Positions 33,102 to 45,532 are shown, counted from the stretch's first letter. The stretch: 64,000 bases of DNA from Chamaecrista fasciculata (GCA_003254925.1 QANZ01030995.1:48562-112561), one strand, 5' to 3'. Notes: a model not told the origin generated them from the sequence alone. Program-made: numbers and translations.

Positions 33102-33931
33102 GGCTTAAGTGCACTTTTGGTCCCAAAACTATGACAAAGGTTTCATTTTGGTCCCATAACTTTTTTTGTTGAAATTTTGGTCCCATAACTATGACAAAGG
33201 TTTCATTTTGGTCCCATAACTTTTTTTTTTACAATTTTGGTCCCATAATTTCTCTAAAGGTTACACCGTTAGTCCCTTGGTGAATTCCATCCATATTTAG
33301 CCGTTAAGTATGACGTGGCATAGTGACTAGGATCATGATGTGGCAAAATAAGATGAAATGGACTGAAATAGGATCTATATGCAACATATTAAAACTTATC
33401 TATACCCAACCACAATATATACAAAGAGTGGTACTTCCTCTTCCTCGTCAGCCCAACGGGACTTCCTCTTCCTCGTTCCGCTTCCCGATTCGCCGTCGTC
33501 GCCGCTTTGGTCGTTCGACTCAGGCTGAGGATCCCATCGACTTCATCGGCGCCTTCTGCTTGAAGTCTCTTCTTCCCCACCAGATTGGTCTCTGTCAGTT
33601 CCACTCTTTGTATATTTTGTGGTTGGGTATAGATAAGTTTTAATATGTTGCATATAGATCCTATTTCAGTCCACTTCATCTTATTTTGCCACATAATGAT
33701 CCTAGTTACTATGCCACGTCATAATTAACGGCTAAATATGGATGGAATTCACCAAGGGACTAATGGTGGAACCTTTTGAGAAGTTATGGGACCAAAATTG
33801 CAACAAAAAAAAGTTATGGGACCAAAATGAAACCTTTGTCATAGTTATGGGACCAAAATTGCAACAAAAAAAGTTATGGGACCAAAATGAAACTTTTGTC
33901 ATAGTTATGGGACCAAAAGTGCACTTAAGCC
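33102..33931. mobile_element. Pack-MULE, 830 bp, carrying an SF1/BBP fragment
   Basis: It starts GGCTTAAGTGCACTTTTGG and ends with the inverted copy; the arms hold repeated TTTTGGTCCCATAACT units and then a second, long unique inverted repeat (about 33337-33435 against 33600-33697, GGCAAAATAAGATGAA type). An exact 9-bp duplication TAAAAATAA flanks it (33093-33101 and 33932-33940). The left duplication overlaps that of the preceding element, so this insertion came second. The centre carries a host gene fragment. Confidence 0.9.
33430..33590 (-). pseudogene. Captured fragment of splicing factor SF1/BBP homologue
   Basis: On the minus strand the fragment translates through SGGEEETSSRRRR, then a stop, then SRWDPQPESN and on to GTRKRKSRWADEEEEV. 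This matches the Ser/Arg-rich N-terminal region of plant SF1 (branchpoint binding protein), where SRRRRSRWDP and RKRKSRWADD are characteristic. The interrupting TGA sits where CGA (Arg) is expected, a single C-to-T change in a CpG. SF1 recognises the intron branch site in early spliceosome assembly; this piece lacks the KH domain and is non-functional. Identification is from memory of the family. Confidence 0.75.
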
Positions 33932-34906
33932 TAAAAATAATAATTTAAGATTTGTATTTTCAAAACGTTTGTAATTTTTTCCTTAAAATTTTGTCCAAGG
34001 CCATGGTAGGGAAAGTTCTTGTCCAAAATGTTTTGATATTTTAAATTCTAATTTCTAAGTGTATATTATTGTCCAAAATGTTTTGATATTATTTCTACCA
34101 GGGTACCAAAATGTCATATTTGAATGAACAGAGTATCAAAATAACATTTTTGAAAAAACAAGGTACCAAAGTGTCACTTTTGAAAAAACAGAATATCAAA
34201 GTGGAATTGGTCCATAAAACAAAATATCAAAATGTAATTTATCCTTTTTTAAAATATATGATATTTTACAAGAATTACTCTTTTCACTATTTTATCCCTT
34301 TGAGATTAATCCCTGTGGCTAAATTCTACGTGCGTTATTTATTCATTACTTATTTGACTTAATTCATTTATGTTAAAACTGTAACATGGCAAGTTATTAA
34401 TCATGACATTAATAGAAGTTAAATAAATTAAGAAATAAATTAATGCTATGAGATTTAACCAACAAATTATGATAATCTAATTGTTCTCCTCGTCCACTTT
34501 TTATCTGTCTGTTATCTGATAAATTTATGCCAGTGTTCTTTCTAACAAAGTACCATCACAAAAATGTTATTTCATTATCTATTCTAGTGCGATTTCATGG
34601 AAAGAAATCGTTTTATTGATGAATTATTTTAAGAATTATGTTTTGTTTTGAAATAAATATAAACATTCCTATATTATGACTGTCGCATTAAATTTTTCAA
34701 AATGAAAAGCCAAAAAAAAAATCGTATAAAAAATGTCCTGAAATGCTAATAACTCTTTAGGAGGTTGGCTGTCTTTTTCATTCTTTTGTTTTAAAGTAAA
34801 AAACAGATCAGATGAGAGAAAATGATAGGTAACATTCTTGATTAATTTTCATATGCGAAAATGATTTCAAAACTTACATCGTTAATCCACCCACTAATTA
34901 AAATCA

Positions 34907-34954
34907 TTAACTATGTACTGCAGCTAGCCAAAAAAAAAATTAACTATGTACTGC
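34907..34954 (+). mobile_element. Micro-retroposon scar with 15-bp duplication
   Basis: TTAACTATGTACTGC at 34907-34921 is repeated exactly at 34940-34954. The insert is AGCTAGCC followed by A10, in plus orientation. Confidence 0.75.
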
Positions 34955-35564
34955 GACCTGAAAGTCACATGTAGCCTTACTAACATATATAATCTGGCGA
35001 ACAAATAATTATTTATATTCGGTTGTGTTCACCATCTCAACAGCTGTTTTGAAATATTCATTTATCATTAGTTGCCTCAAACTTCATATTATTTATTTCA
35101 AAATGATCATGTATATGCGTGCCTATAAAATGTTTTTTTTTTCAGTGGTTACCAAGATAATATTTATAAGGTCAAAACACTATTTTAGTCCCTAATGTTT
35201 GCCTAAGATACTGTTTTAGTCTCTAACAATTTTTTTTGTTTGGTTTTGATCTTTAAAATTGACAGAAGTTTTACTATTAGTCTTGAATAATTTTCATTCA
35301 ATTTCCTTCCTTGAAAAAGAAACAAGAAAAAAAAGGAGAGAATTGAATGAACTTTGCAAAAGTGTTTTGTGGTCAAAATATAATCTTATCCAAGGTTGAA
35401 ATACAATGCGAGAATTACAGAACAGTCCAAATTCTGGAAGAAAACTACACTTTAATCCCTACAAAAGCCTAAATTGTGGGTTTTGGATGATTTTCACAAA
35501 AAATAATAACGTCTTTGGAGGATTCCTCCATCTTTTTAAGAAGTTTCACTCTTTGGTTCGAACA

Positions 35565-35830
35565 ATTGAATGTGGTCATATCTCTCTCATTTCAAAGATA
35601 AATGTGATGAGTCCTGAGCTACATGTTGCTTTTGGTGTCTAGTTGGTATCGTCAACAAACATGGTTAAATTTGATTCTGAAACTAGGTCGTTTGTTTTAA
35701 GTTTGATTGTGACGAGTTTGGAGCTACATATAACTTTTGACAAGTCCTTTTTTCTGTATAATTGATATCGTCAACAAATAAGGTCAAATTAGATCCCAAA
35801 ATGATCATGAAACCAAAAAATTAATTATTA
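35565..35830 (+). repeat. Dispersed repeat, two tandem units of about 120 bp
   Basis: Two diverged units each read roughly: TTTCAA/TTTTAAG, GATGTGATGAGT, GAGCTACA, a T-rich run, then CGTCAACAAA and AAATTTGATTC. Related pairs occur near 5.4, 7.0-7.3, 14.2-14.4 and 37.4 kb. No coding function is apparent. Confidence 0.6.
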
Positions 35831-38655
35831 TGAAAAACTATTTTTAGAATCGATTTGATTTCGTTTATTGATATCTCCAAACAATAAATTGACAATTCAA
35901 ATTTTTTATATAATTTTCATAAAATTTGGAGTGTTACAAGATAAGCACAAATCCAATATTTATATTTCCTTAGGCAATTAGAACAATCAACATTTGTAAC
36001 TCCAATATAATTTACCACATTGTCTACTGAGGTTTTGTTTGGGGGGCCTAAGTATTCATTTTTAATTATTTTTTATTATTGTTTTGAGTGGCTGATAATA
36101 ACACAAGTGAAAATAAAATAAGTTATTTCAGAAGGTGTAACCTGTAATATGCACATAATCAAATAGAAGGCAAATGGAATGAAAGAGTATCATACTATCA
36201 TGGATTTGCGTGTGGGTTTGTCGATATATAGCAATATATATGGCTTCACCCCTATCTGTTCGTCTACATTTTAAAACTATAATACAAAATTAATAATAAA
36301 AGAAAAATTATTATTTGATCCCTTCTTTTTTATTGTGTTAACGATTTAGTCCTTCATTTATTTTACATACATATTCGGACGCCTGCATCTACGTCTCTTT
36401 CTGCCATTGCTTGAAAAATGTCGTGTGCTAACCTAATCCCTTTTTTTTTTCCTTTCTTTTCTTTTCTATGTTTTTAGTGATTGGCCCCCAGATTATAATA
36501 TTTTTTTTAGTGTGGCCCGAAAAATAAAATATAGCTACATATTAGTCAATGGAGCAAACTGCTGCCAGATATATCTATATATCTATCATGAATTCATGGC
36601 ACTTGTTCAGAAAATTAAGAAGGACGACTACCGGCTAATTTATGTTATTTGAAATTTTAATTGTTTAACTATCTTCAAATCTATTCATTTACTTTGAAAT
36701 CTATCTTAGTAGTATACTGTAATCCTTATACTTAAACGTCATCAATTAATAACAAGATTTAACTATAAATTGATTAAAAAGCATTATTATGTTTTAACAT
36801 TAAAAATAAACACAATAGTAAGAACTTTTATCGTATTTCGATTATTTTTTAAAATAATAATTATTTATTTGTTAATACATGATAATATTTTCAATNTTGT
36901 AAAATCAAGAAAATATTAATTATTAGTAGTTCACAATTTTATTCATATTTATTTTCTCTTAATAATAAATATCATTTGAAGATGAAAAAGAATAAATAAG
37001 GATAATATAGTCTTTTTATTTTATATTTTTGTAAATTTAAGGTGAAATAATTATTTTCTTGGTCTGTGTACACTCACAAAATTAAGGTAGATATTGTGAA
37101 CCGGAGGGAGTAATATTTGACAAACTAACTTGATAATTTCTTTCACAAGTATTATTCTGCTTCAAAATTTAAAAAAAAAAAATTGTATCTTTAGACGTTA
37201 AAATCATCAATTCTATAATATGTAAGAAAAGTAAAAATAATCAAAGAAAATATAATAATTAATAATTATATATCCCGTATAATACTGCTGGCTACTATTA
37301 TTTATATTAAAATTTGATCTTTAATATTTATTTTAAATTCTAGTTTGATTTTTAGTTTCTTTTTATTTCATTTTGGTCTTAAATGTTTCTTAAAACTCTT
37401 GTTTTGATATTTAACTATTAAATATGATTATATCTCTCTCGTTTTAAGTTTGAATATGATAAAATCAAAGTTACGAATTATAAGTGATTAATTAATTTTT
37501 TCCCTAATTAAAATCATCAACAAATAAAATCAAGTTAGATTTTAAATCGAGCCTAAAAATTATTGTATTAATAGAGCATAAATTTATATATAAAAAATTG
37601 AGATCTAAATGAAATTTTAACATATTTAAATTTTATTTAAAATCCAGATTATTTTATCTAAATGAGACCATATGTTCAAAAAAATTCAATATTTAATTTT
37701 AAATCTAAGACTTTATGTTAGTTTAATTTATTTAGAACTTTTTTTTTTGGTTCAAAGAAAATGTCAGATGGAATGAATGAGTGTGGCAACGCCACTGGTT
37801 ATTAAATGCCTTTCAGAATTCAACAGTCCACTTTACGTGCTCGCCATTAAATGAGCAAATCACGAGTGTTGAATTTCAATTCCATGCATATTACAAAAAT
37901 ATCATTCAAATCAATTTTATGTGTTCATAACTAAATTAAGGACGTTTTGAAATATTGTAATTTTTTCATTCATTAAGTTTGTGCCCTAAACAATTAATTG
38001 TAAAAATAAATAACGTTATATTATAACCTTAATCTGCTACATATTAGTTAAGGAATGCATATGAAAATAATTATGAGCATAACCGAATGAGAATGAAGAA
38101 AATGAGGTTCAAGTGAGAAAGCTAGCAAATCTTCCAGAGCGATGGCTACGAAATATGAAAATACAAATGCAGAAAATGACAGTTACAATTGTGGAAGCAA
38201 CTATCAGGTTGAGGTTTATTACTTTATTTTATACAAACACACACACATACGTGTCCTTTATAATCCAATCAAACTTCAAAAACTATCCACGTGGAACACT
38301 CTGGAATTTAAGGTTTATTTGTCATTTTATTATATTATTTTGCCAACATATTCATATATTGATATAACAATGACAACGACAAAATTAAAGCTAAAAAACT
38401 TCAACGGTGACGAAGGGGCCTCAGATTATTAATTATATTGTTAATATATATTTTCAGCCGTCCCTTTCACATTTCGCGTTTTATTTTGCCGCACCGATCA
38501 AAAAATCTGAAATTAATTATGCGATCAACAAGTCGTACTCAAAAGTCAAAACCTTGTAATTAACTAACAATTTGATAAATTAGTTAACTATTAGATTTAT
38601 TGGAAATTTGAAATTTAATCCACACATATACCAACTACCACATGCTATCTTCTTT

Positions 38656-38702
38656 AGGACCTCTCATACTTTTTTTTTTTGGTTATGAGGACCTCTCATA
38701 CT
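38656..38702 (-). mobile_element. Micro-retroposon scar with 15-bp duplication
   Basis: AGGACCTCTCATACT at 38656-38670 is repeated exactly at 38688-38702. The 17-base insert reads CATAACC followed by A10 on the minus strand. Confidence 0.75.
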
Positions 38703-40633
38703 AATAGCTGTATTTAGGAGTTAAAGCGCAAGAAAACGCGCAATGCCATCCATTTTGATTTGGCTTAATTATAGTTGAGTGTAATGTTAATTAATCTATT
38801 CATATTAATTTTCTCTGTATATGCAGCCACTGAAGAGATGTATTAACGAATTAATAATTAAGATATATACCTACAAGACAATCTAAGATATTGAATAAAT
38901 TAATGATTTAGTAATGAAAATATGATAAATTTCTTAATTTAATATTTAAAACATTAATTTGCATTCTTATGGGACAAAATGTAATTTAAATTTTAGTAAT
39001 AAAATGACTTTTATTTTGTGTAAAAAATTATTCTTCATTTATTTTTTTAGGTTGACGAGTTTTAATTTTTAGTTCCCACTTAGAGGCTACGCTCAATGAT
39101 TAGATTTAGAAGTCAGAGTTGAAAGGCTTGTGCGAGACAACTACATTACTACATTGAGACATATATATATTTATAGAAATACGAGGGTCGATACTTTTTA
39201 TATTAATTCATTTTGGTTTGCTCATTTCTTTATTGCAAGTTTGCAACCATTTCTACTTTCAATGGGAAAATAATTACATCACATGTTCACCTGTGGCTGT
39301 GAGTTTGTTTATTTATTTATTATCATTAATTATTATTCGACCTGAGAATTTATTGGCACATAATGATGCCACCAGTTAACTATGAGTACGCAAAATGACT
39401 CTGACTTGTAACTAACTTGTAAGTCTATAAATACGTGTACAGTACACCATGTATTTTTCACCTTGATTTCAATCTTTAATTATAACGTTTCTCTTAAATA
39501 ATATATACACGCGGTTGGAATAAATAGTTTGTCGTTGTTTTATCAAATTCTTACAAAGTGAGGGAGAGGACCAGTGATTTGATACCAAGATAAAAGTTCA
39601 TATTGGATGATGGTTAGTTAATTATCTATATTATTTGTGATTTTGAAATTTTTGTAACGGTTAATTTTTAGGGTAAATTGCAGTTTGATATCATGTGGTT
39701 AGGGGCGGTTCCACTTTGGTACCCTGAAAGAAAAATTTTTGCAGTTTGGTGCCCTGTGGTTTACTCCGTTAACGAATTGGTCCCTTGTGCTTTATTTCCA
39801 TTAGGATTTAACGGCAAATGTAATTGTGACCATGTTAAAATGTCAAAAACCTCCCAACAAGTCTTCTCTTATGCGTTTAAGTCCTTTCCCAAAAAGTCTA
39901 AGTTCAACAATTAGGTCCTTGATCCCTTTCTATTCCATTATTCTCAATTCCCCATTTTTTTCATCATCCTCATTCATTTTAGTCCCAAATCCTCAAAATA
40001 AAATTGTAAAGTGTCCCAAAACTCTTTCAAACATTCCAATTTAGTCCTTAAAAATATTAAAACCCTTAAACCATAAACCCTAAACCCTAAAAAATTGTCT
40101 AAGTTCAACAATTACGTTCTTGACCCATTTTTATTCCATTATTCTCAATTCCCCTTTTTTTTCATCATTTTCATTCATTTTAGTCCCAAATCCTCAAAAA
40201 AATTGTAAAGTGTCCAAAAACTCTTTCAAACATTCCAATTTAATCCTTAAAAATATTAAAAACCTTAAACCCCTAAAACTTAATTTTTTTAATCTTCATC
40301 TTCATCTTCCCAATTTAATATAAATCTCTAGTTTTATTTTAATCCCTAAACCCCCTATTTTTTTTTTCTTTTAATCATCTTCATTTTCATCTTCATCTTC
40401 ATGTTCATCATCTTCACCCCTAAACCCTAAAAAAATTAAAGGACTAAATCGATTCTTAACAAATCACAGTGGATCTGGATCCATTTTCTTTACCACTTGG
40501 GTGTCTCTTAGAAGTTAGAAAGTCCAACAAAAACACAAAAGAATAAAAACTGAAAACATCATCCTCCATGACTGTAAATCGAAAAAACTTCAAGTGAGCA
40601 CCAAAAGAAAAAAAAAATGTTTTGTATTATTCA

Positions 40634-40750
40634 GGAAATTTGCACTTCTATCCATCAGAGCATGTCATTTATGGTGAATATTTGTATGAAACTTGGGATG
40701 AGGAGCTCATAAAACGTGTTCTTGGTTTCTTTACCCCAGAAAACATGAGG
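40634..40750 (+). pseudogene. Captured exon of a nardilysin-like metalloprotease
   Basis: About 39 codons are open and read GNLHFYPSEHVIYGEYLYET, then WDEELIKRVLGFFTPENMR. This matches the plant nardilysin/insulysin-like M16 protease segment EHVIYG(D/E)Y...WD...GFFTP(Q/E)NMR. The segment is preceded by TATTATTCAG, a good splice acceptor, so the capture seems to include an intron-exon border. The catalytic HXXEH region is not present, so this cannot be an enzyme by itself. Confidence 0.85.
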
Positions 40751-40829
40751 GTTCACTCACTCGGTCACTCCCCAAATCTAATTTTTTAAAACTTACCTCT
40801 AAATCTAAACTCAAATTCCACTCACTCTC

Positions 40830-41130
40830 ATGGCTTCTCTAACCCCAATTTCTCAATTCCCTTTTCATCGAGCCCCGTATTAGAGCTTCCCGTTTGCCGA
40901 CTTTCGTCGCGATCCCAAGATTCGACTCCTCTTTCTTGCCCCGACAGTTCTCTCTGCAATTCCGAGCTCCAAATAGGTTTTCGAGGACTCCCATGAGGGT
41001 TGTCGTTGTTTCTGCAACCACGGCCGAGAAACCCAAGAAGCGATATGCGGGTGAATCTAAAGGGTTTGTGGAGGAGATGAGGTTTGTGGCAACGAATCTG
41101 CATACGAAGGAGCAAGTTAAAGAGGGCTGA
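40830..41130 (+). pseudogene. Captured 5' part of heme oxygenase 1 (HY1/HO1)
   Basis: The fragment begins MASLTPISQFPFHRAP, meets a stop caused by a frameshift near 40880, then continues in another frame through a transit-peptide-like stretch to VVVSATTAEKPKKRYAGES and GFVEEMRFVATNLHTKEQ, ending at TGA 41128-41130. The second part matches the start of mature plant heme oxygenase 1 (GESKGFVEEMRFVA), the plastid enzyme that opens heme to biliverdin for phytochrome chromophore. The catalytic body is missing. The weakly similar frame following to about 41206 is doubtful. Confidence 0.85.
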
Positions 41131-41878
41131 GACAGAGGATGAAGGTGAACTGTTTGCGGCGGCGATGCAGGTTATGCAGTGGAAAGAGATGGAGGGTCGC
41201 CGGTGATGGAGTTTTAGGAGTTATTTTATTTTATTTTATTTTGTTAATTTCTCATTAATTTACTTTTGGCTAAAATCCCAAATTGGTCCGAGTAGTTTTA
41301 AAATTGAGTAAACTAACAATTTGGTCTATAAAAAATCACTAAGTTGATAACTCAGTCATTGAAAGATTAAAATGTACAATTTAATTGTTGAAAGATCAAA
41401 ATGGTATAATTTTAGTCTCTGAAAGATTAAAAATGGTGTACTAATTAGTCATTTTTAAGGATTAAATAGTATACTGTTTTAATCATTTAGGGACTAAATT
41501 GATAGAAATTAAGCAGTACCCCTTAGGTTCATGAGCTGTATATTTGTCTTTTGAGGTTCTAAGGACTATTTTGATAAAGATCATAAACTTTTGGGATTAA
41601 AGTGTAATTAAATCAGGACCTATTCAAAAAAAATCTTATGAAAAGGAAAGGGAAAGGACTTAAACGCATAAGAGAAGACTTGTTGGGAGGTTTTTGATAT
41701 TTTAACGTGGTCACAATCACATTTGCCGTTAAATCCTAACGGAAATAAATCACAGGGGACCAATTCGCTAACGGAGCAAACCACGGGGCACCAAACTGCA
41801 AAAATTTTTCTTTCAGGGTACCAAGGTGGAACCGCCCCTAACCACAGGGTACCAAACTACAATTTACCCTAATTTTTA

Positions 41879-43080
41879 AAATAATATATTAGCATAGCAT
41901 ATTTTTTTAAAAAAAAGTTTGGCAAGTTAATCTTGTATAGCCTTTTTTTTTCCAAGTATAATTCATGCACGTTGTTGGACATGGCCCATCAATGTACACA
42001 CAAAAAAGCCCATTTGGAATGAACCCACAACCAATTATGTTGGTTGGGCCTCTTTTAACGGTCAATGCACATTCAAGAAATGTTAATCCAACCATCCAAA
42101 AAAAAAATGTTAATGGAGTTGGTAAAAGTATTATTTATATGTAAATCTAATATTAACTAGCCCAAAAAATGGATTAAGCTTATAATTGACTACAAATAAA
42201 TTGGATTGAGCTCATCTAATCCATTTTAAAAGCAGGCTAGCCCACTCCTATCTTAAACAAAAATTGGATTATAGTATGTTAAGACTGAGTAGATTTGAGT
42301 TGTTTATTTTGACACATCTCGTTATATTATAATAAATTTTTAAACAGAGTGAAAAATGTAAGTGGTAGTAGACTGTTGAACATTGAACAATACACATATG
42401 GGATATACATTTACTTAGTTTATTTTATTTTACTGTATTATGGCTATATTTTAAAAAAAATTTCGTAGAAATTTGAAAAATATTTGCATGTGAGTTATAC
42501 TCGTGTGTCTTTTTAATTGTTTGTTTGACTTTTCTAATGAAATATAATAATATTTATATTAATTATAATTGATAAGAGAAACACAAATATTCTCACTAAC
42601 GTTTCAGCTACACATCTTTTACAACTACTATCTACTTCTCCATTCACCAAATAGGACAATAAATTGGGGGGGATCTAGGGGTTGTTATAGAATTACTGCA
42701 AATTACAGAATTTTCGAATTGCTAATCCTAATAAACTTGTTTGTAAGTTTTTTATTCCATAAATTACAGTGTTATTCAACTTTATAACCTCTCAAGTCTC
42801 GGTAATTAAAATAAAACTTCAATCCTATTTTAATTTATTGATGAGTGTCTTAAAAAGATTGAGTAGAAAAACCCTTTAGTTATTAAAAAATATTGACGAT
42901 GAAGCATTTTAATTATATATTTTGAGAAAAGCTTATAGGGTCCATGACCACACATTTTCTTCCGGTCTAGTAATGGGGTCCGGTCCAACATGAAAGTGGC
43001 GAATCTGCATTGGGGCTATATGAGGCCCCGCCGCAGACAAACTTTACCCCTCAAAATATTGTTATTTTACGCATTAATGC
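41879..43080. other. Intergenic region upstream of VIP2
   Basis: No gene found. It contains the scar at 42078-42114 and, from about 42960, GC-richer DNA that grades into the VIP2 promoter. Confidence 0.45.
42078..42114 (+). mobile_element. Micro-retroposon scar, 9-10 bp duplication
   Basis: AAATGTTAAT at 42078-42087 recurs at 42105-42114, bracketing CCAACCATCC followed by A7. The leading A bases of the duplication cannot be told from the A tail, so the secure duplication is ATGTTAAT. Confidence 0.55.
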
Positions 43081-44312
43081 TTATCGTCGCAAAAGCCTTT
43101 TGTCCGAGTTTCCTCTGCGAGCGACTTTTCTCTTTCTCAGTTTCGCTCTTCTCTTAATTTTGGATTTTTAGGGCATTTCGAACCCAACTCGCTCTTTTGA
43201 CTCAGTGTCCCTTAGCCTTTCATCGTCCTCCATCGCTGATCTCTACTCGTCAGGTGCTTTCTCTCTCTCTCTATTCGTCTTCTCACTCGCTCATATTGAC
43301 TTGATTGATCTCTTTCCCTCTCTGCTTCCATCTACCTAGTATACTTCCTTCTTCTTCGTCGTTTAGGTTTCGTTCTGCATCATTGTTTGTATGTTTTCGG
43401 CACTGAAATGTATTAGGATCGCTGTTAGGGTATTAGGAGGAACTGATGTGTCTGACGTTCTGTAGTTAGTAAGTGAGTTTTCAGTTCGAACAGAGGCCGT
43501 TCATCTATATTATTGGGCTGCTCGTGTGATACGGTGAATTCTTATAGATGAATTTGTTCTAAAGTGTTAATGCTATTTTGATTCGGTCCAGTAAAACTTC
43601 TGCGCAACCGTTGATAGTGTGGCTTATTTATTTTTATTGTGAAGTTATCGAGGAATGTGCGATTAGATCGTTGATTGATAGAGAGTTTGAAATTTGGATT
43701 CATATCTGAATTCTTTCAAAGCGTGCATCCGTGATGTTAACTATGCGTTAAGCTGGTATTCAAGTTTACATGGAGCGAGATTTGTTTGGTATATCCAGTG
43801 TCTTGCTATATGAGTTTGTCATCATTTATCGAACTCGTGCTTTCGTAGTGCTCTATGAAACCTAAACTGGCTGATGAACAGAATGAGCTTTTTCAAAATG
43901 TTTTACTTCAAATTTTTTTACATGTTTTGTATTTTTTCAGGGCGAGCTTTGATAATCAAAGTGAAATGCAAATAACAATGCAATGCCGGAAGAATACATA
44001 GTCCTTAAGCTACTCTCCTTCCCCCCTCCCCCCTCAACCTTTTTCAATACCAATTCTATAGACGAATTCTTCAGCTTTGAATAATGACATATTTTGATTT
44101 GAAAGGTTTTAATGGCATAACCTGTAAAGCTCTTTAGATTCTGAGGTGTAGAAAAGGAATGAGTGTTGCCGTCGGCAAATTATTGCATTTTACTTTGATT
44201 TTTCTCTCTATATCTGCGATGCTTGCTAAGGCTCGATTTGTTGTAGAGCTGGTTTCTTATAATTAAATAGTGTGTATGGTACAGTCTCTTATGATTATGT
44301 TATCCTTAACAG
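43081..44312 (+). other. 5' UTR exon and long 5' UTR intron of VIP2
   Basis: From about 43081 the sequence is pyrimidine-rich like a plant leader, with a candidate donor CGTCAG|GTGCTT at about 43254. The acceptor before the coding exon is AACAG at 44312. Another acceptor-like site near 43940 could define an extra untranslated exon. The transcription start is not determined. Confidence 0.5.
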
Positions 44313-44390
44313 GTTGTTGAGTGGTTCCAAGGAATTCTCTAGGTCGTGCGCTGACTCTGAATACAAGGGAGGAGAGTTTTCACCAAAGGG

Positions 44391-44457
44391 ATGACATTGT
44401 GCATGAACTTTTGAAATTCATGCAATGTCGGGATTACTTAATGTATTTCCTTATGTG

Positions 44458-44488
<31 letters not shown>

Positions 44489-45532
44489 NTTTTTTTTTTT
44501 TTTTTTCATTTTTAGGTTACTTTTTTGCTTTTTCCTCCTTAGAAACCGTTAGCAATTTAGGTATGGTTTTCGGGAATGATTTTTCTGAAATAGAAGTTGT
44601 TAAAGTTTGTGTGTTAAGCATTTCTTTTGTGCATTTTGATAATGAATAAAACGCATCATTTAAGAAGCCGTGTGAACTAGAGAAACTTTTGACAAACTTC
44701 ACAATTTTCCCACTTTAGCGAATCTATTCAAATGGTTTTACTCCTTTTTAATTCATGGGCATGGCTACCAAATTATTGAACTGTCTAGCACTGCAATTGA
44801 ACTTTACCTTTTTGATTTAATTTTATGAAAAGGCTAGTTTCTTTCTAGATTGAAGTAGCTGATTCAAATCGGGAAATGTACTTTATCAAAACTTTTGTCT
44901 TTAATAAGTAGTAGTTCAACATTCCAATTTTCTATATTTGCATGACCTTTGGTTTAATCTCCCCCTTGTTTGGAAAGTTAGAAATTGGAGGGGAGGAGGA
45001 TGAGAGATTAATTTCTAATCCCCCATCCTCCTTCCCCTCCCTGCCCCCTCCAATTATCCGAACAAACCCGAAGGTGACACAGCAAGAGAGGAGTTTATGA
45101 GTACTTTAGGTTGATGATCTTTGATTGGAGCCCAGATTATTCCTCCTTTTTAATATTTTTTTCCTTATAAATTCAAAGATTTTTGACATTTTCATGATGA
45201 TCGTCGTTGGAGTTTACGTTTGAATTTAGTGGTTTTACTTACAATTTTTCCCTCACACCTCTTCTATGCTATACCAGCACTGAGTCCTATATCAGCAAAT
45301 TTATTGGCTGTCTAGAAATTCTGAAATAGAAAGCAATCCACTCTGTTCTTGGAGATTTTGTTCCTCTTGGATGCTGGATTATCATGTAGAATGCTAAAAA
45401 ATTCTCTTGTAACTCTTATGTTTGTTTTGATATTTGTAAGATATAGGTATTTGATTGTTGTTGTTATACCTTTGGTGCATTCTTGACCATCAATGTAAAT
45501 TTTAATAGAGTTCTGTTTGCAGTCTTCTCTGA
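44391..45532 (+). promoter_or_regulatory. Upstream ORFs in the VIP2 leader
   Basis: A 7-codon uORF lies at 44391-44414. A second upstream ATG at 44420, five bases before the main ATG and in another frame, would read ten codons across the first coding intron to a TGA at 45530-45532, so it overlaps the main start. Both could lower translation of the main frame. The main start at 44425 is chosen because MSGLLN matches the conserved N-terminus of VIP2. Confidence 0.5.

Larger units (their letters stand above)
33941..39661. other. Gene-poor intergenic region with element remnants
   Basis: No supportable gene in 5.7 kb. A one-sided remnant of the GGGTAAATT-type element end lies near 34098-34245. 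Dispersed repeat units lie at about 35565-35830 and 37425-37560. A lone Stowaway right end (GAACCGGAGGGAGTA) is at about 37098-37112 with no clear partner. Confidence 0.45.
39671..41869. mobile_element. Pack-MULE, 2.2 kb, carrying two host gene fragments
   Basis: It starts GGGTAAATTGCAGTTTG and ends with the inverted counterpart; inverted similarity extends about 230 bp on each side. The exact 9-bp duplication TAATTTTTA flanks it (39662-39670 and 41870-41878). Its ends resemble those of the nested element at 6028-6458. Inside are a tandem duplication of about 200 bp (about 39897-40095 and 40096-40290), two telomere-like CCCTAAACCCTAAA patches, and fragments of a nardilysin and a heme oxygenase gene. 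Confidence 0.92.

Noticed and set aside
33323..33694. Open frames on both strands of the element at 33102-33931
   Set aside because: The long inverted repeat produces nearly the same protein start on each strand. The only meaningful frame is the SF1-like one with a stop.
37098..37112. Stowaway-like end GAACCGGAGGGAGTA
   Set aside because: A single end without a matching left terminus in range; listed only as a remnant, not as an element.
38113..38432. Short open frames including a possible first exon (MATKYENTNAENDSY)
   Set aside because: No matching downstream exon, promoter or known family could be found.
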